From Paracoccaceae bacterium (GTDB lineage: Bacteria; Pseudomonadota; Alphaproteobacteria; Rhodobacterales; Rhodobacteraceae), in the NCBI GenBank assembly GCA_026709725.1, contig JAPOSK010000187.1, positions 1-5,279 of the forward strand: a stretch of DNA of 5,279 bases. The letters run 5' to 3'. How positions within the stretch are numbered: position 1 is the first letter of the stretch; the number at the start of each line of letters is the position of its first letter. Positions 1-5,150 of this stretch are shown one piece after another. The notes below the pieces were generated by a model. The model was not told the DNA's origin and made no database searches. It saw only the letters and a program-made list of their open reading frames with translations. Made by a program: the position numbers and the translations under genes.

Positions 1-87
1 CATCATGCTGGGACGGGTGGCGCTCTGCCCGGTGGACTGCACCCGCACCGGATCAGCCAGGGCTTGAGGCTGTTTTGCGACCGCCAT
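1..87 (-). CDS. possible N-terminus of an unidentified protein (cut by window edge)
   Basis: Reading leftwards from an ATG at 87-85, 29 codons stay open to the window edge; the peptide begins MAVAKQPQALADPV. An in-frame TGA lies three codons upstream, so the start can only be this ATG or the adjacent GTG at 90-88. It is the only minus-strand frame still open at the edge. About three quarters of its codons end in G or C, as expected for a gene in this genome. The residues (Ala, Gln, Pro, Ser, Thr) look like a flexible N-terminal tail. No Shine-Dalgarno sequence is visible, no domain can be recognised, and 29 open codons are easily reached by chance in GC-rich DNA. Function unknown. Confidence 0.3.
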   Translation of the reverse strand, partial: MAVAKQPQALADPVRVQSTGQSATRPSMM

Positions 88-220
88 CACGGGTCATGGG
101 TGCCGCGCCGACCCGCAGGGTCACTGACGGGCAGCCGCCCGGCGCTTGCCGCTCCCTCCCGCATCATCCATCGGGGCGTTCATCCGGCTGATCGGTGATG
201 CAGGACAAGCCGGGCCAATG

Positions 221-246
221 CCGGGGATTGCGACCGCAATCCCCGG
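221..246. repeat. perfect 11-bp inverted repeat, 4-nt loop
   Basis: CCGGGGATTGC (221-231) is the exact reverse complement of GCAATCCCCGG (236-246), with only GACC between them. As RNA this is a very stable hairpin on either strand. No T-run follows it in either direction, so it is not a classic intrinsic terminator. It could be a Rho-assisted or U-less terminator, a processing site or part of a leader RNA. It lies 134 nt upstream of the possible minus-strand start at 87. The repeat is directly visible; its role is unknown. Confidence 0.6.
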
Positions 247-294
247 GGACCTCGGTCACCACCCTGCCACAAATCACCTCGCTCATCATCGCCC

Positions 295-321
295 CATGTC
301 CCGCTGAAACGCTGGGACATG
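295..321. repeat. perfect 8-bp inverted repeat, 11-nt spacer
   Basis: CATGTCCC (295-302) and GGGACATG (314-321) are exact reverse complements separated by 11 nt. The dyad is about the size of a repressor or activator operator. On the plus strand its right arm runs into GATAAT (321-326), five of six matches to a -10 hexamer, but no -35 is visible at the right distance. No nearby gene clearly depends on it, so the operator reading is speculative. Confidence 0.4.
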
Positions 322-497
322 ATAATTCAGACCGTTTCCATGGATTTACCGAAATGTTGAATTGGCCGTGCTCAAGGGCAGTGCCGGGATTGGTCACTCC
401 TGTTTGACAAGAATCATGCCGGTGTTTCCCTGGCCTGCATACCCAATTGCTTCCAGTCAGCCTTCAGTGCAAAAACGACAGACTGCCAGCGCGACTG

Positions 498-620
498 CGG
501 GCGAGCGGCACCTTGCCCGAAGTTCCTGATATCGCCGAGGAACCCCACGATCTCTTCGTGTTCGCAGGATGCATGCGGTCAATCGCTTGCGACATCCTGC
601 GGCAGAGCCGTGAAGGCCTG
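498..620. ncRNA. tandem array of five stem-loops, possible structured RNA
   Basis: Five consecutive hairpins can be drawn almost without gaps. H1 (498-505/512-519) has 8 bp with one G-U and a 6-nt loop. H2 (522-527/538-543) has 6 bp and a 10-nt loop. H3 (546-550/556-560) has 5 bp and a 5-nt loop. H4 (563-571/593-601) has 9 perfect bp around a smaller inner hairpin (575-577/584-586). H5 (603-605 plus 607-609/615-620) has 6 bp with one bulged A and a GTGAA loop. The spacers are AA, CC, TT and G. Either strand could be the transcribed one: TTGACA lies upstream on plus (404-409), and a T5 run follows on minus (475-471). I do not recognise RNase P RNA, tmRNA, 6S or SRP RNA. The pairing is visible; that it is a transcript is inference. 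Confidence 0.25.
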
Positions 621-696
621 TCCGCTCCCGTTCCCGCTTTAATCGATTGCAGGTGAAACCAGTCTTGAGGGGAACGACAGGATCGTGTTTGTGATT

Positions 697-724
697 TTGG
701 GGCAAGTGCATTAGATGGTATTCT
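697..724 (+). promoter_or_regulatory. possible tRNA-Arg promoter
   Basis: TTGGGG (697-702) and TATTCT (719-724) are separated by 16 nt, matching the sigma70 -35 and -10 consensus at three and four of six positions. The predicted start would be near 731, leaving a leader of about 40 nt before the tRNA. This is the best-placed pair upstream of the tRNA, but it is weak. An alternative pairing is TTGTGA (689-694) with TAGATG (712-717). Confidence 0.2.
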
Positions 725-771
725 CTCTCAGGTCGGTTTGTGATGGCCATGCCGGTGCCGAGCGCCAAAGT

Positions 772-848
772 GCGCTGATAGCTCAGCTGGATAGAGCACT
801 TGACTACGAATCAAGAGGTCGGGGGTTCGAATCCTCCTCAGCGCGCCA
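772..848 (+). tRNA. tRNA-Arg (anticodon ACG)
   Basis: A complete 77-nt cloverleaf is visible. The acceptor GCGCTGA (772-778) pairs perfectly with TCAGCGC (838-844). The D arm is GCTC/GAGC. The anticodon stem CTTGA/TCAAG (799-803/811-815) encloses the loop CTACGAA with anticodon ACG at 806-808. The T arm is GGGGG/CCTCC around TTCGAAT. The discriminator is G845 and the CCA at 846-848 is encoded. Anticodon A34 is normally deaminated to inosine by TadA, so this tRNA would read CGU, CGC and CGA. It stands alone with no neighbouring tRNA. tRNA-Arg genes are frequent phage and island integration sites, but no second copy of its 3' end is seen in the window. Confidence 0.98.
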
Positions 849-1347
849 GCCCGCGGTCGCGGGACGAATGTCGCAGGGTGCCGACAGTATCGCATTCGCA
901 GAAACCGGATCCGGACCGCTCTCCCCGGGAATGCCATCACGGCGTTCTGCAAATCGGATCAATCGTCCGGGTTACTCTGGGATTTCAAACGCGCTGACAG
1001 TCCGGATTTCTCGTGCATGAGCATGGCTGCCCGGGGTGATATCTTGCAATGCAGATCCCGCCCGATACCAAATGTGTCGACCCGCTTTGAGAGATTTGTC
1101 ACCGGTGGTGTTGCTTCGGGCCGGGCCTGCACACGGGATTCCCGCGCGAACGATTGGAGACCTGAAGGAGATTCTGAATTCCGATCATCCTGATCATGCA
1201 GTCCCGCAGGACATTCGCTGGTGCTGAGTCCCTGTCAACCGGTGCCGTCGTTCACTCCGGGAGCCAAAAGGTCCGGCCTGGTTGCGCACGGGTTCTTTCC
1301 CGGGTGCCAGATGATTGAGGCAGGGATCGCGGGGAACCGTTCCGGTT
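849..1347. other. gene-free stretch between tRNA-Arg and the DUF3883 gene
   Basis: No convincing gene is found. The open frames here are short, overlapping and resemble no known family; those near the tRNA only translate tRNA sequence in the wrong sense. The stretch contains the 10-bp palindrome CCGGATCCGG (904-913), an imperfect hairpin with a G-U pair at about 930-948 (GAATGCC/GGCGTTC), and the 3' flank of the minus-strand gene ending at 1348. No copy of the tRNA 3' end, no integrase fragment and no insertion-sequence ends were seen. Confidence 0.6.
850..863 (+). terminator. short hairpin just after tRNA-Arg, weak terminator or processing candidate
   Basis: CCCGC (850-854) pairs with GCGGG (859-863) around GGTC, starting 2 nt after the encoded CCA. 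There is no following T-run, so it does not qualify as a normal intrinsic terminator. It may only mark the 3' trailer of the tRNA precursor. Confidence 0.15.
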
Positions 1348-1355
1348 TTACCGGA
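1341..1355 (-). terminator. hairpin over the stop codon of the DUF3883 gene
   Basis: TCCGGT and ACCGGA (1341-1346/1350-1355) form a perfect 6-bp stem with a 3-nt loop, and the TAA stop codon at 1350-1348 starts in the arm and runs through the loop. Downstream on the minus strand only TTCCCC follows, so the U-tract is poor. An overlapping alternative pairing is AACCG/CGGTT. It may terminate or stabilise the transcript end, but the evidence is weak. Confidence 0.2.
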
Positions 1356-2175
1356 GACTCGCGCGAAAACTCATTGCCGTCAATTCCAGATGCGCATCCA
1401 GTGGTGGCCGGAGCTCGAAAGCCCGCGGCTCCCGGACGAAATTCCAAAGCCTGAAGAGTATCCAGCTGTCAGGGTTGTCTTCGGCAACATTCCGTTCATT
1501 CCTGGAAAGGTGGAACGGTGTTCGTTCCCAACCGTTGGTCGTCTTGACTTCAATCAGGCGGCTCCGACCCTCGGTGGTGTAACTTGCAATGTCGTATCCG
1601 GCTCCGTCACCGTCCTCCTTGCTGACCCAACGGACTCTTCCCGCAAGGTCTTTTCGTCCGGAGCTGGCAAGACTGGCGCGTTCATGGTGAAAGACACACT
1701 TTTCCCCGGCTTCGCCGAGGGCACGATTCTTTTCATCCCGCTCAGCGGCATTGTTTTTGTGGGCCAGGGCCTGAATCCGGGACCATTCTGCCGGAGGTTC
1801 TGTATTTCGGAGTGTCGGTGGTGGCCCGATTGGAATCCGACCCTGCAAATTTGGTTTCGCGGTGAGCAAGGACAGTCGATCATCGGCGTGCTCCCACCGC
1901 TCCAGCTGACGCAGAACCGTATCGACGAGTGCCTGCTGGTAATTGTGGGCGGGCTTGTAGCCGTCAATCCAGGTCTCTCCCAGCCCCATGAGTATGGCTG
2001 ATATATTCTGGTGCTTGTACTCAATTGAACCCTTGGAACGACCGATCTCTTCCTGGAGCGCCCTGTTCTGCGCCGCCTTGTTGAACGCGCTGCCTTTGAG
2101 CTCGGCGTGGAGCATGGAAAGGTAGTCTGCCACGACGGCGTCGTTTTCCGCATCGGACCATTCCCTGCCGCTCAT
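1348..2175 (-). CDS. DUF3883 domain protein, PD-(D/E)xK nuclease-like fold
   Basis: This 275-residue protein has two recognisable parts. Residues about 5-90 resemble an N-terminal region I recall from other DUF3883 proteins (EWSDAE at 5-10, then SIEYKHQNIS at 50-59 and GYKPAHNYQ at 72-80). Residues about 150-255 form the DUF3883 domain: GEAGE (154-158), GAGYDI (191-196) and LIEVKTT (207-213). D195, E209 and K211 fit a PD-(D/E)xK active site, with E157 as a further acidic candidate. The family has a restriction-endonuclease-like fold and often occurs in defence or DNA-processing proteins, but its substrate is not established. The ATG at 2175 is firm because an in-frame TGA lies two codons upstream. 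No good Shine-Dalgarno is visible. It lies 125 nt after rpmE on the same strand, without methyltransferase or helicase partners. No transmembrane segment is apparent. The family call is confident; DNA cleavage is inferred. Confidence 0.88.
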   Translation of the reverse strand: MSGREWSDAENDAVVADYLSMLHAELKGSAFNKAAQNRALQEEIGRSKGSIEYKHQNISAILMGLGETWIDGYKPAHNYQQALVDTVLRQLERWEHADDRLSLLTAKPNLQGRIPIGPPPTLRNTEPPAEWSRIQALAHKNNAAERDEKNRALGEAGEKCVFHHERASLASSGRKDLAGRVRWVSKEDGDGAGYDIASYTTEGRSRLIEVKTTNGWERTPFHLSRNERNVAEDNPDSWILFRLWNFVREPRAFELRPPLDAHLELTAMSFRASLR

Positions 2176-2204
2176 GGATCAAATACCCGGTCAGAGGCGT
2201 GCGA

Positions 2205-2237
2205 TCATGGCACCCAGCCTGTTGCGCAGAACCATGA
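2205..2237. repeat. 6-bp inverted repeat in the rpmE-DUF3883 gap
   Basis: TCATGG (2205-2210) and CCATGA (2232-2237) are exact reverse complements, and CTG/CAG can pair inside the loop (2219-2229). It lies 30-62 nt upstream of the DUF3883 start. It could be an operator for that gene or a weak U-less terminator for the ribosomal operon. No clear -35/-10 pair is visible in the 125-nt gap (2176-2300). A repeat of this size can occur by chance. Confidence 0.25.
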
Positions 2238-2300
2238 CATGTGGCCCGATCGACTGCGGGAGAGGATTGGATTACGCGTGTGACTGAAGGTGAGGTGCGG

Positions 2301-2528
2301 TCAGTTGTCGAAGCCAAAACCCTTGTACTTGTCGCGGAAACGGGAGACACGGCCACCTGTGTCCATCAAATGGGTGCCGCCACCGGTCCAGGCCGGATGC
2401 ACTGAGGGGTCAACATCAAGAGTCAGGGTGTCACCTTCAGCACCGTAGGTTGAGCGCATTTCGACAATCTCACCGTTGGTCAGCTTGACCTTGATCATGT
2501 GGTAGTCCGGATGGATGTCTTTTTTCAT
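2301..2528 (-). CDS. rpmE: 50S ribosomal protein L31
   Basis: This 75-residue protein begins [19 protein letters not shown] and has the L31 features: a short basic start, HPAWTGG (about 44-50) and the C-terminal RFRDKYKGF (about 63-71). L31 sits on the large subunit and contributes to bridges with the small subunit. There is no cysteine at all, so it is the zinc-independent form, without the paired Cys ligands of the E. coli protein; this is usual in alphaproteobacteria. Its ATG overlaps the rplS stop as ATGA, and GGGGAGA lies 7 nt upstream, so it should be translated in coupling with rplS. It is the last gene of the ribosomal block, and no intrinsic terminator follows its TGA. Confidence 0.97.
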   Translation of the reverse strand: MKKDIHPDYHMIKVKLTNGEIVEMRSTYGAEGDTLTLDVDPSVHPAWTGGGTHLMDTGGRVSRFRDKYKGFGFDN

Positions 2529-2935
2529 TGTTCAGTCTCCCCATCGCCGGTCGTTGTCGAACGGTTTGCTTTGGGCCGATAATTGATTCGCTCGGCAATC
2601 CGGGCCGATTTGCCGCGTCGGGTCCGCAGATAGTAGAGTTTGGCACGCCGAACCCGACCCCGACGGAGGACCTTGATATACTCGATATTGGTTGAGTGGA
2701 GGGGAAAGATTCGCTCAACACCCTCACCTGACGAAATTTTGCGAACGGTGAATGAGGCGTCAATGCCGTCACCACCCTTGCGGGCGATGCAGACCCCATC
2801 GTAGCGCTGTATTCGCGTCCGGCTGCCCTCGGTGACCCGGAAACCGACACTCACGGTGTCACCGGCCCGGAAGTCCGGAATATCATGGTCCAGGCTTGTG
2901 ACCTGCTCTGCATTGAATTTGGCAATCATGTCCAT
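2525..2935 (-). CDS. rplS: 50S ribosomal protein L19
   Basis: With the start chosen here the protein has 136 residues. L19 lies on the large-subunit face that contacts the small subunit. Motifs in order are DFRAGDTV (21-28), [10 protein letters not shown] (41-50), SFTVRKIS (61-68), [10 protein letters not shown] (72-81) and a basic stretch rich in Arg and Lys around 91-112 ([14 protein letters not shown]). The acidic end GDGETEQ extends past the E. coli length of about 115. The frame also opens at a GTG at 2959, directly after the trmD stop. I prefer the ATG at 2935 because GAGAGGG (2950-2944) sits 8 nt before it and the product then starts [11 protein letters not shown], like other L19 proteins. 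Its TGA overlaps the rpmE ATG. Confidence 0.96.
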   Translation of the reverse strand: MDMIAKFNAEQVTSLDHDIPDFRAGDTVSVGFRVTEGSRTRIQRYDGVCIARKGGDGIDASFTVRKISSGEGVERIFPLHSTNIEYIKVLRRGRVRRAKLYYLRTRRGKSARIAERINYRPKANRSTTTGDGETEQ

Positions 2936-2943
2936 CGGTCTTG

Positions 2944-2950
2944 CCCTCTC
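2944..2950 (-). promoter_or_regulatory. ribosome binding site that fixes the rplS start
   Basis: On the minus strand GAGAGGG lies 8 nt before the ATG at 2935-2933. It falls inside the extension that would be coding if translation began at the GTG at 2959, so it argues for the shorter L19. Confidence 0.7.
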
Positions 2951-2959
2951 ATCATTCAC

Positions 2960-3763
2960 TTACGATTCAGGATGATCATCACTGGCGTCAATGATGTTCT
3001 GACTCCTGCAATAGGCTGCCCATAAATCCGGGCGATTCTGCCGGGTTGTTTCCTCTGATTGCTGCTGTCGCCATGCAGCGATACGACGATGGTGCCCGGA
3101 TACCAGAATTTCCGGAACAGCCCGACCAGCCCATTCTACCGGGCGTGTGTATTGCGGATATTCCAGCAACCCTGCCGTGAAGGACTCACGATCGATGGAT
3201 TTCTGATTTCCAAGAACGGACGGTATAAGCCGAACGACCGACTCAATCAAGGCCTTTGCAGCGATTTCCCCTCCTGCCAGAATAAAATCACCCAATGAGA
3301 CTTCTTCCATCGCCAGGTGATTGACAACACGTTGGTCGATTCCCTCAAACCGTCCTGCAATGATTGTGACGCCCCGGCACGCTGACCATGCCCGGGCCTT
3401 CTCCTGATTGAAGCGCTGCCCGCGGGCGGTGAGGCAGACAAGCGGCCAGTCCCGGGCATTATAGCCGGACTCCGGAGCTGCGGCATGGGCCGCGGCGGCA
3501 ACGACATCAGCGCGCAGAATCATCCCCGGACCCCCGCCAAGCGGCTTGTCGTCAACCTGTCGATGCTTTCCGCTGCCAAAATGCCGCAGATCAATCAGTT
3601 CAAGCTGCCACAATCCATCATTGAGTGCCTTCCCGATCAGTGAGCAGCCCAACGTGCCCGGGAAGGTCTCCGGAAAGAGTGTCACGACCCGAGCGGTCCA
3701 GGGGGCAGAATGTCCCGGACTCCCGCCTTCTGAATCAATGGCCGGCTTTGCAGGCTGTGTCAT
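2960..3763 (-). CDS. trmD: tRNA (guanine-37-N1)-methyltransferase
   Basis: TrmD transfers a methyl group from S-adenosylmethionine to N1 of G37, next to the anticodon of tRNAs reading CUN, CCN and CGG codons, which prevents +1 frameshifting. It is a cytosolic homodimer with a trefoil-knot SPOUT fold. The 267-residue product shows RVVTLFPETFPG (25-36), DDKPLGGGPGM (71-81), GRFEGIDQRV (137-146), SLGDFILAGGE (156-166), EYPQYTRP (201-208) and VPEILVSGHHRRIAAWR (216-232). D159 in SLGDF matches the proposed catalytic Asp (D169 in E. coli and H. influenzae). About 20 residues precede the usual first strand, a nonstandard but plausible extension. The ATG overlaps the rimM stop (ATGA), indicating coupled translation; the TAA directly precedes the GTG of the rplS frame. 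Confidence 0.98.
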   Translation of the reverse strand: MTQPAKPAIDSEGGSPGHSAPWTARVVTLFPETFPGTLGCSLIGKALNDGLWQLELIDLRHFGSGKHRQVDDKPLGGGPGMILRADVVAAAAHAAAPESGYNARDWPLVCLTARGQRFNQEKARAWSACRGVTIIAGRFEGIDQRVVNHLAMEEVSLGDFILAGGEIAAKALIESVVRLIPSVLGNQKSIDRESFTAGLLEYPQYTRPVEWAGRAVPEILVSGHHRRIAAWRQQQSEETTRQNRPDLWAAYCRSQNIIDASDDHPES

Positions 3764-4326
3764 TCGGTTTCCCTGTCAATCGGGTTTGGCAAGTCAGGAT
3801 GGAGAGGGGGATTGTTGTCGACACGAACGTAACCTCCGGCAATATTGATCTCCGGGACATAGTCATCCTGAAAGGGCAGCATCTCAGTCTCACCGTTGGC
3901 CTGTTTGAAGACCAGGAGGTCTGTGGCTCCATAGTTTGCGATCGTTACAACCTCACCAAGGCGAACCCCGTGTCCATCCTGCACCTCAAGGCCAATGAGA
4001 TCGACATGGTAGTACTCGTCTTCCCCCGGAGGCGGAAAACTCGCGCGCGGGGCGAACACATCCTGTCCCGTGAGGGCTTTTGCTGCGTCACGGGTTGTCA
4101 CGCCCTGCACTTTGGCAATGAGAAGATCACCTGTCTGGCGGGTGATTGACAGAGTGATTTCCCGCCGACCCGGTCGTGTCTGCAGCGGGCAGTAGTTTGC
4201 GATATCCTTCCTGATCTCGCAGTAGCTGAGCAACCTGATCAGGCCCCGCACGCCGTGCGGTCTCCCAAATCGGCCCACACGAACCGCATCATCCCAATTG
4301 ACCATTCCCGCTGTCACTTCTGTCAA
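3760..4326 (-). CDS. rimM: 16S rRNA maturation factor RimM
   Basis: RimM binds ribosomal protein S19 and helps assemble the head of the 30S subunit. The 188-residue protein has the N-terminal RimM barrel beginning VGRFGRPHGVRG (17-28), then a linker with DEYYHVDLIGLEV (103-115), and a C-terminal PRC barrel (about 105-170) with MLPFQDDYVPEI (149-160). Length is typical. The frame begins at TTG (4326-4324), with AGGGATGG (4337-4330) just upstream; counting AGGGA, the spacing is 6 nt. An ATG seven codons in (4305-4303) would give MVNWDDAVRVGR, also a normal RimM start, but its upstream sequence is a poorer ribosome binding site. The 95-nt gap to rpsP shows no terminator. The stop overlaps trmD by 4 nt. 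Confidence 0.96.
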   Translation of the reverse strand: MTEVTAGMVNWDDAVRVGRFGRPHGVRGLIRLLSYCEIRKDIANYCPLQTRPGRREITLSITRQTGDLLIAKVQGVTTRDAAKALTGQDVFAPRASFPPPGEDEYYHVDLIGLEVQDGHGVRLGEVVTIANYGATDLLVFKQANGETEMLPFQDDYVPEINIAGGYVRVDNNPPLHPDLPNPIDRETE

Positions 4327-4329
4327 TTG

Positions 4330-4337
4330 CCATCCCT
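4330..4337 (-). promoter_or_regulatory. ribosome binding site favouring the TTG start of rimM
   Basis: AGGGATGG on the minus strand lies directly upstream of TTG at 4326-4324. Pairing through AGGGA gives a spacing of 6 nt. It supports the TTG start over the internal ATG at 4305 but does not prove it. Confidence 0.45.
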
Positions 4338-4421
4338 GATCCGGGATCCCCGATTATGACAATGATACGTCAGTGCCTTTGCACCGGCTGTCGGGTTATC
4401 TGCGCCTGACTCCGGCCCGGA

Positions 4422-4793
4422 TCATTGCGGGTCTTCAGCGGGCGTATCCGCATCAGCCCCCTCAGCCCCTGCTGTCGCTTCCTGTCTGGCCAGTGCCTTG
4501 GCGCCCGGTTGGGCCTTCAAGGGATTGTCCCGCACCCTGGCATCCATCTCACCGGCGTTCTCCAGAAACCGCGCAATACGATCTGTTGGCTTGGCACCGA
4601 GCGACAGCCAGTGTCTGATTCTGTCAAGATTGAGCGTAACGCGGTCCGGACTGTCCTTCGGCAGGAGCGGATTGTAGGTTCCGAGTTTTTCGATGAAGCG
4701 ACCATCTCTCGGCATCCTCGAATCAGCTGCAACAATACGATAAAACGGGCGTTTTTTGGCACCACCGCGTGCCAGGCGAATTTTAACAGCCAT
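4422..4793 (-). CDS. rpsP: 30S ribosomal protein S16
   Basis: S16 binds 16S rRNA early in small-subunit assembly. The first 80 residues are clearly the S16 domain: [20 protein letters not shown], then [20 protein letters not shown] (24-43), [19 protein letters not shown] (54-72) and a final helix. Residues about 90-123 are an Ala-, Gly- and Asp/Glu-rich tail ending DTPAEDPQ, absent from the 82-residue E. coli protein but common in alphaproteobacterial S16. The start is firm: AGGGAGA (4807-4801) lies 7 nt upstream of the ATG at 4793. A 50-nt gap separates it from chorismate mutase; no good promoter is visible there, so it is probably cotranscribed. Confidence 0.98.
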   Translation of the reverse strand: MAVKIRLARGGAKKRPFYRIVAADSRMPRDGRFIEKLGTYNPLLPKDSPDRVTLNLDRIRHWLSLGAKPTDRIARFLENAGEMDARVRDNPLKAQPGAKALARQEATAGAEGADADTPAEDPQ

Positions 4794-4843
4794 TGTCTGT
4801 TCTCCCTGATGTGGTCTGCTGGCGCAATCCGGCAGCGCATGCT

Positions 4844-5146
4844 CTACGTCTGCTTTTGCAGATCATGATGCCGAATCACTTCCTGAATAACAAAGCGAAT
4901 AAATTTTTGGGCAAACTCCTGATCAAGGCCAGCGGCTCGCGCGAGGTCATTCAGCCGGGCCACCTGCTGCGCCTCACGCTCCGGATCAGAACTGGGCAGA
5001 TTGTGTTCGGCCTTGATCCTGCCGATATCCTGTGTGTGAGAGAAGCGTTCGGCCAGCGTGTAGACCAGGATGGCATCCAGCCGATCAATTGATGCACGAT
5101 GTGATCGCAAATGTTCAAGAGGCTGACTCCCGGATTTATCGGTCAT
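4844..5146 (-). CDS. monofunctional chorismate mutase, AroQ fold
   Basis: This enzyme converts chorismate to prephenate, the committed step towards phenylalanine and tyrosine. The 100-residue, all-helical protein matches the AroQ class and, in context, the monofunctional alphaproteobacterial clade. Against the E. coli P-protein mutase the active-site spacing is kept: R17, R34, K45, D54, R57 and E58 correspond to R11, R28, K39, D48, R51 and E52. The position of Gln88 appears to be H94 (VIRHH at 90-94), which I believe is usual for this clade. No regulatory domain is attached. The ATG lies 4 nt after the stop of the preceding frame; no strong Shine-Dalgarno is visible, so coupled translation is likely. 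Placement at the head of the rpsP operon is a family-level context, not a functional necessity. Confidence 0.95.
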   Translation of the reverse strand: MTDKSGSQPLEHLRSHRASIDRLDAILVYTLAERFSHTQDIGRIKAEHNLPSSDPEREAQQVARLNDLARAAGLDQEFAQKFIRFVIQEVIRHHDLQKQT

Positions 5147-5150
5147 GCTG

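Larger units (their letters stand above)
88..771. other. gene-free stretch upstream of tRNA-Arg, rich in inverted repeats
   Basis: I find no convincing protein gene here. The open frames are 60-100 codons long, overlap one another on both strands, lack usable ribosome binding sites and resemble no family I know. The stretch holds a perfect 11-bp hairpin (221-246), an 8-bp inverted repeat (295-321), a cluster of five stem-loops (498-620) and a possible tRNA promoter (697-724). A smaller stem-loop lies at 128-141 (CGGGC/GCCCG, 4-nt loop). An isolated perfect -35 hexamer TTGACA on the plus strand (404-409) has no matching -10 at 16-18 nt. The amount of dyad symmetry suggests regulatory or RNA-coding content rather than inert spacer. 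Confidence 0.6.

Noticed and set aside
164..397. A 77-codon minus-strand frame in the left region
   Set aside because: It starts at GTG with AGGA immediately abutting (no spacing), runs through the 11-bp hairpin and the 8-bp dyad, and looks like no known protein.
404..409. Perfect TTGACA as a plus-strand promoter
   Set aside because: No -10-like hexamer occurs 16-18 nt downstream (TCCCTG at 17), so it is mentioned only as context for the stem-loop cluster.
447..656. A 69-codon plus-strand frame starting at TTG
   Set aside because: It has no ribosome binding site, only modest G/C third-position bias and no recognisable motif, and it overlaps the stem-loop cluster, which explains the sequence at least as well.
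904..913. 10-bp palindrome CCGGATCCGG
   Set aside because: A single short palindrome in GC-rich DNA with no neighbouring partner site; probably chance.
715..1020. Open frames across the tRNA on both strands
   Set aside because: Much of their predicted sequence (for example LIAQLDRALDYESR) is the typical false translation of a tRNA gene.
1315..2001. A 228-codon plus-strand open frame
   Set aside because: It lies antisense to the DUF3883 gene, whose conserved motifs are on the minus strand. The plus-strand translation resembles no family and has no ribosome binding site.
849..2300. tRNA attachment-site duplication marking a genomic island
   Set aside because: I looked for a second copy of the tRNA 3' end and found none, and there is no integrase.
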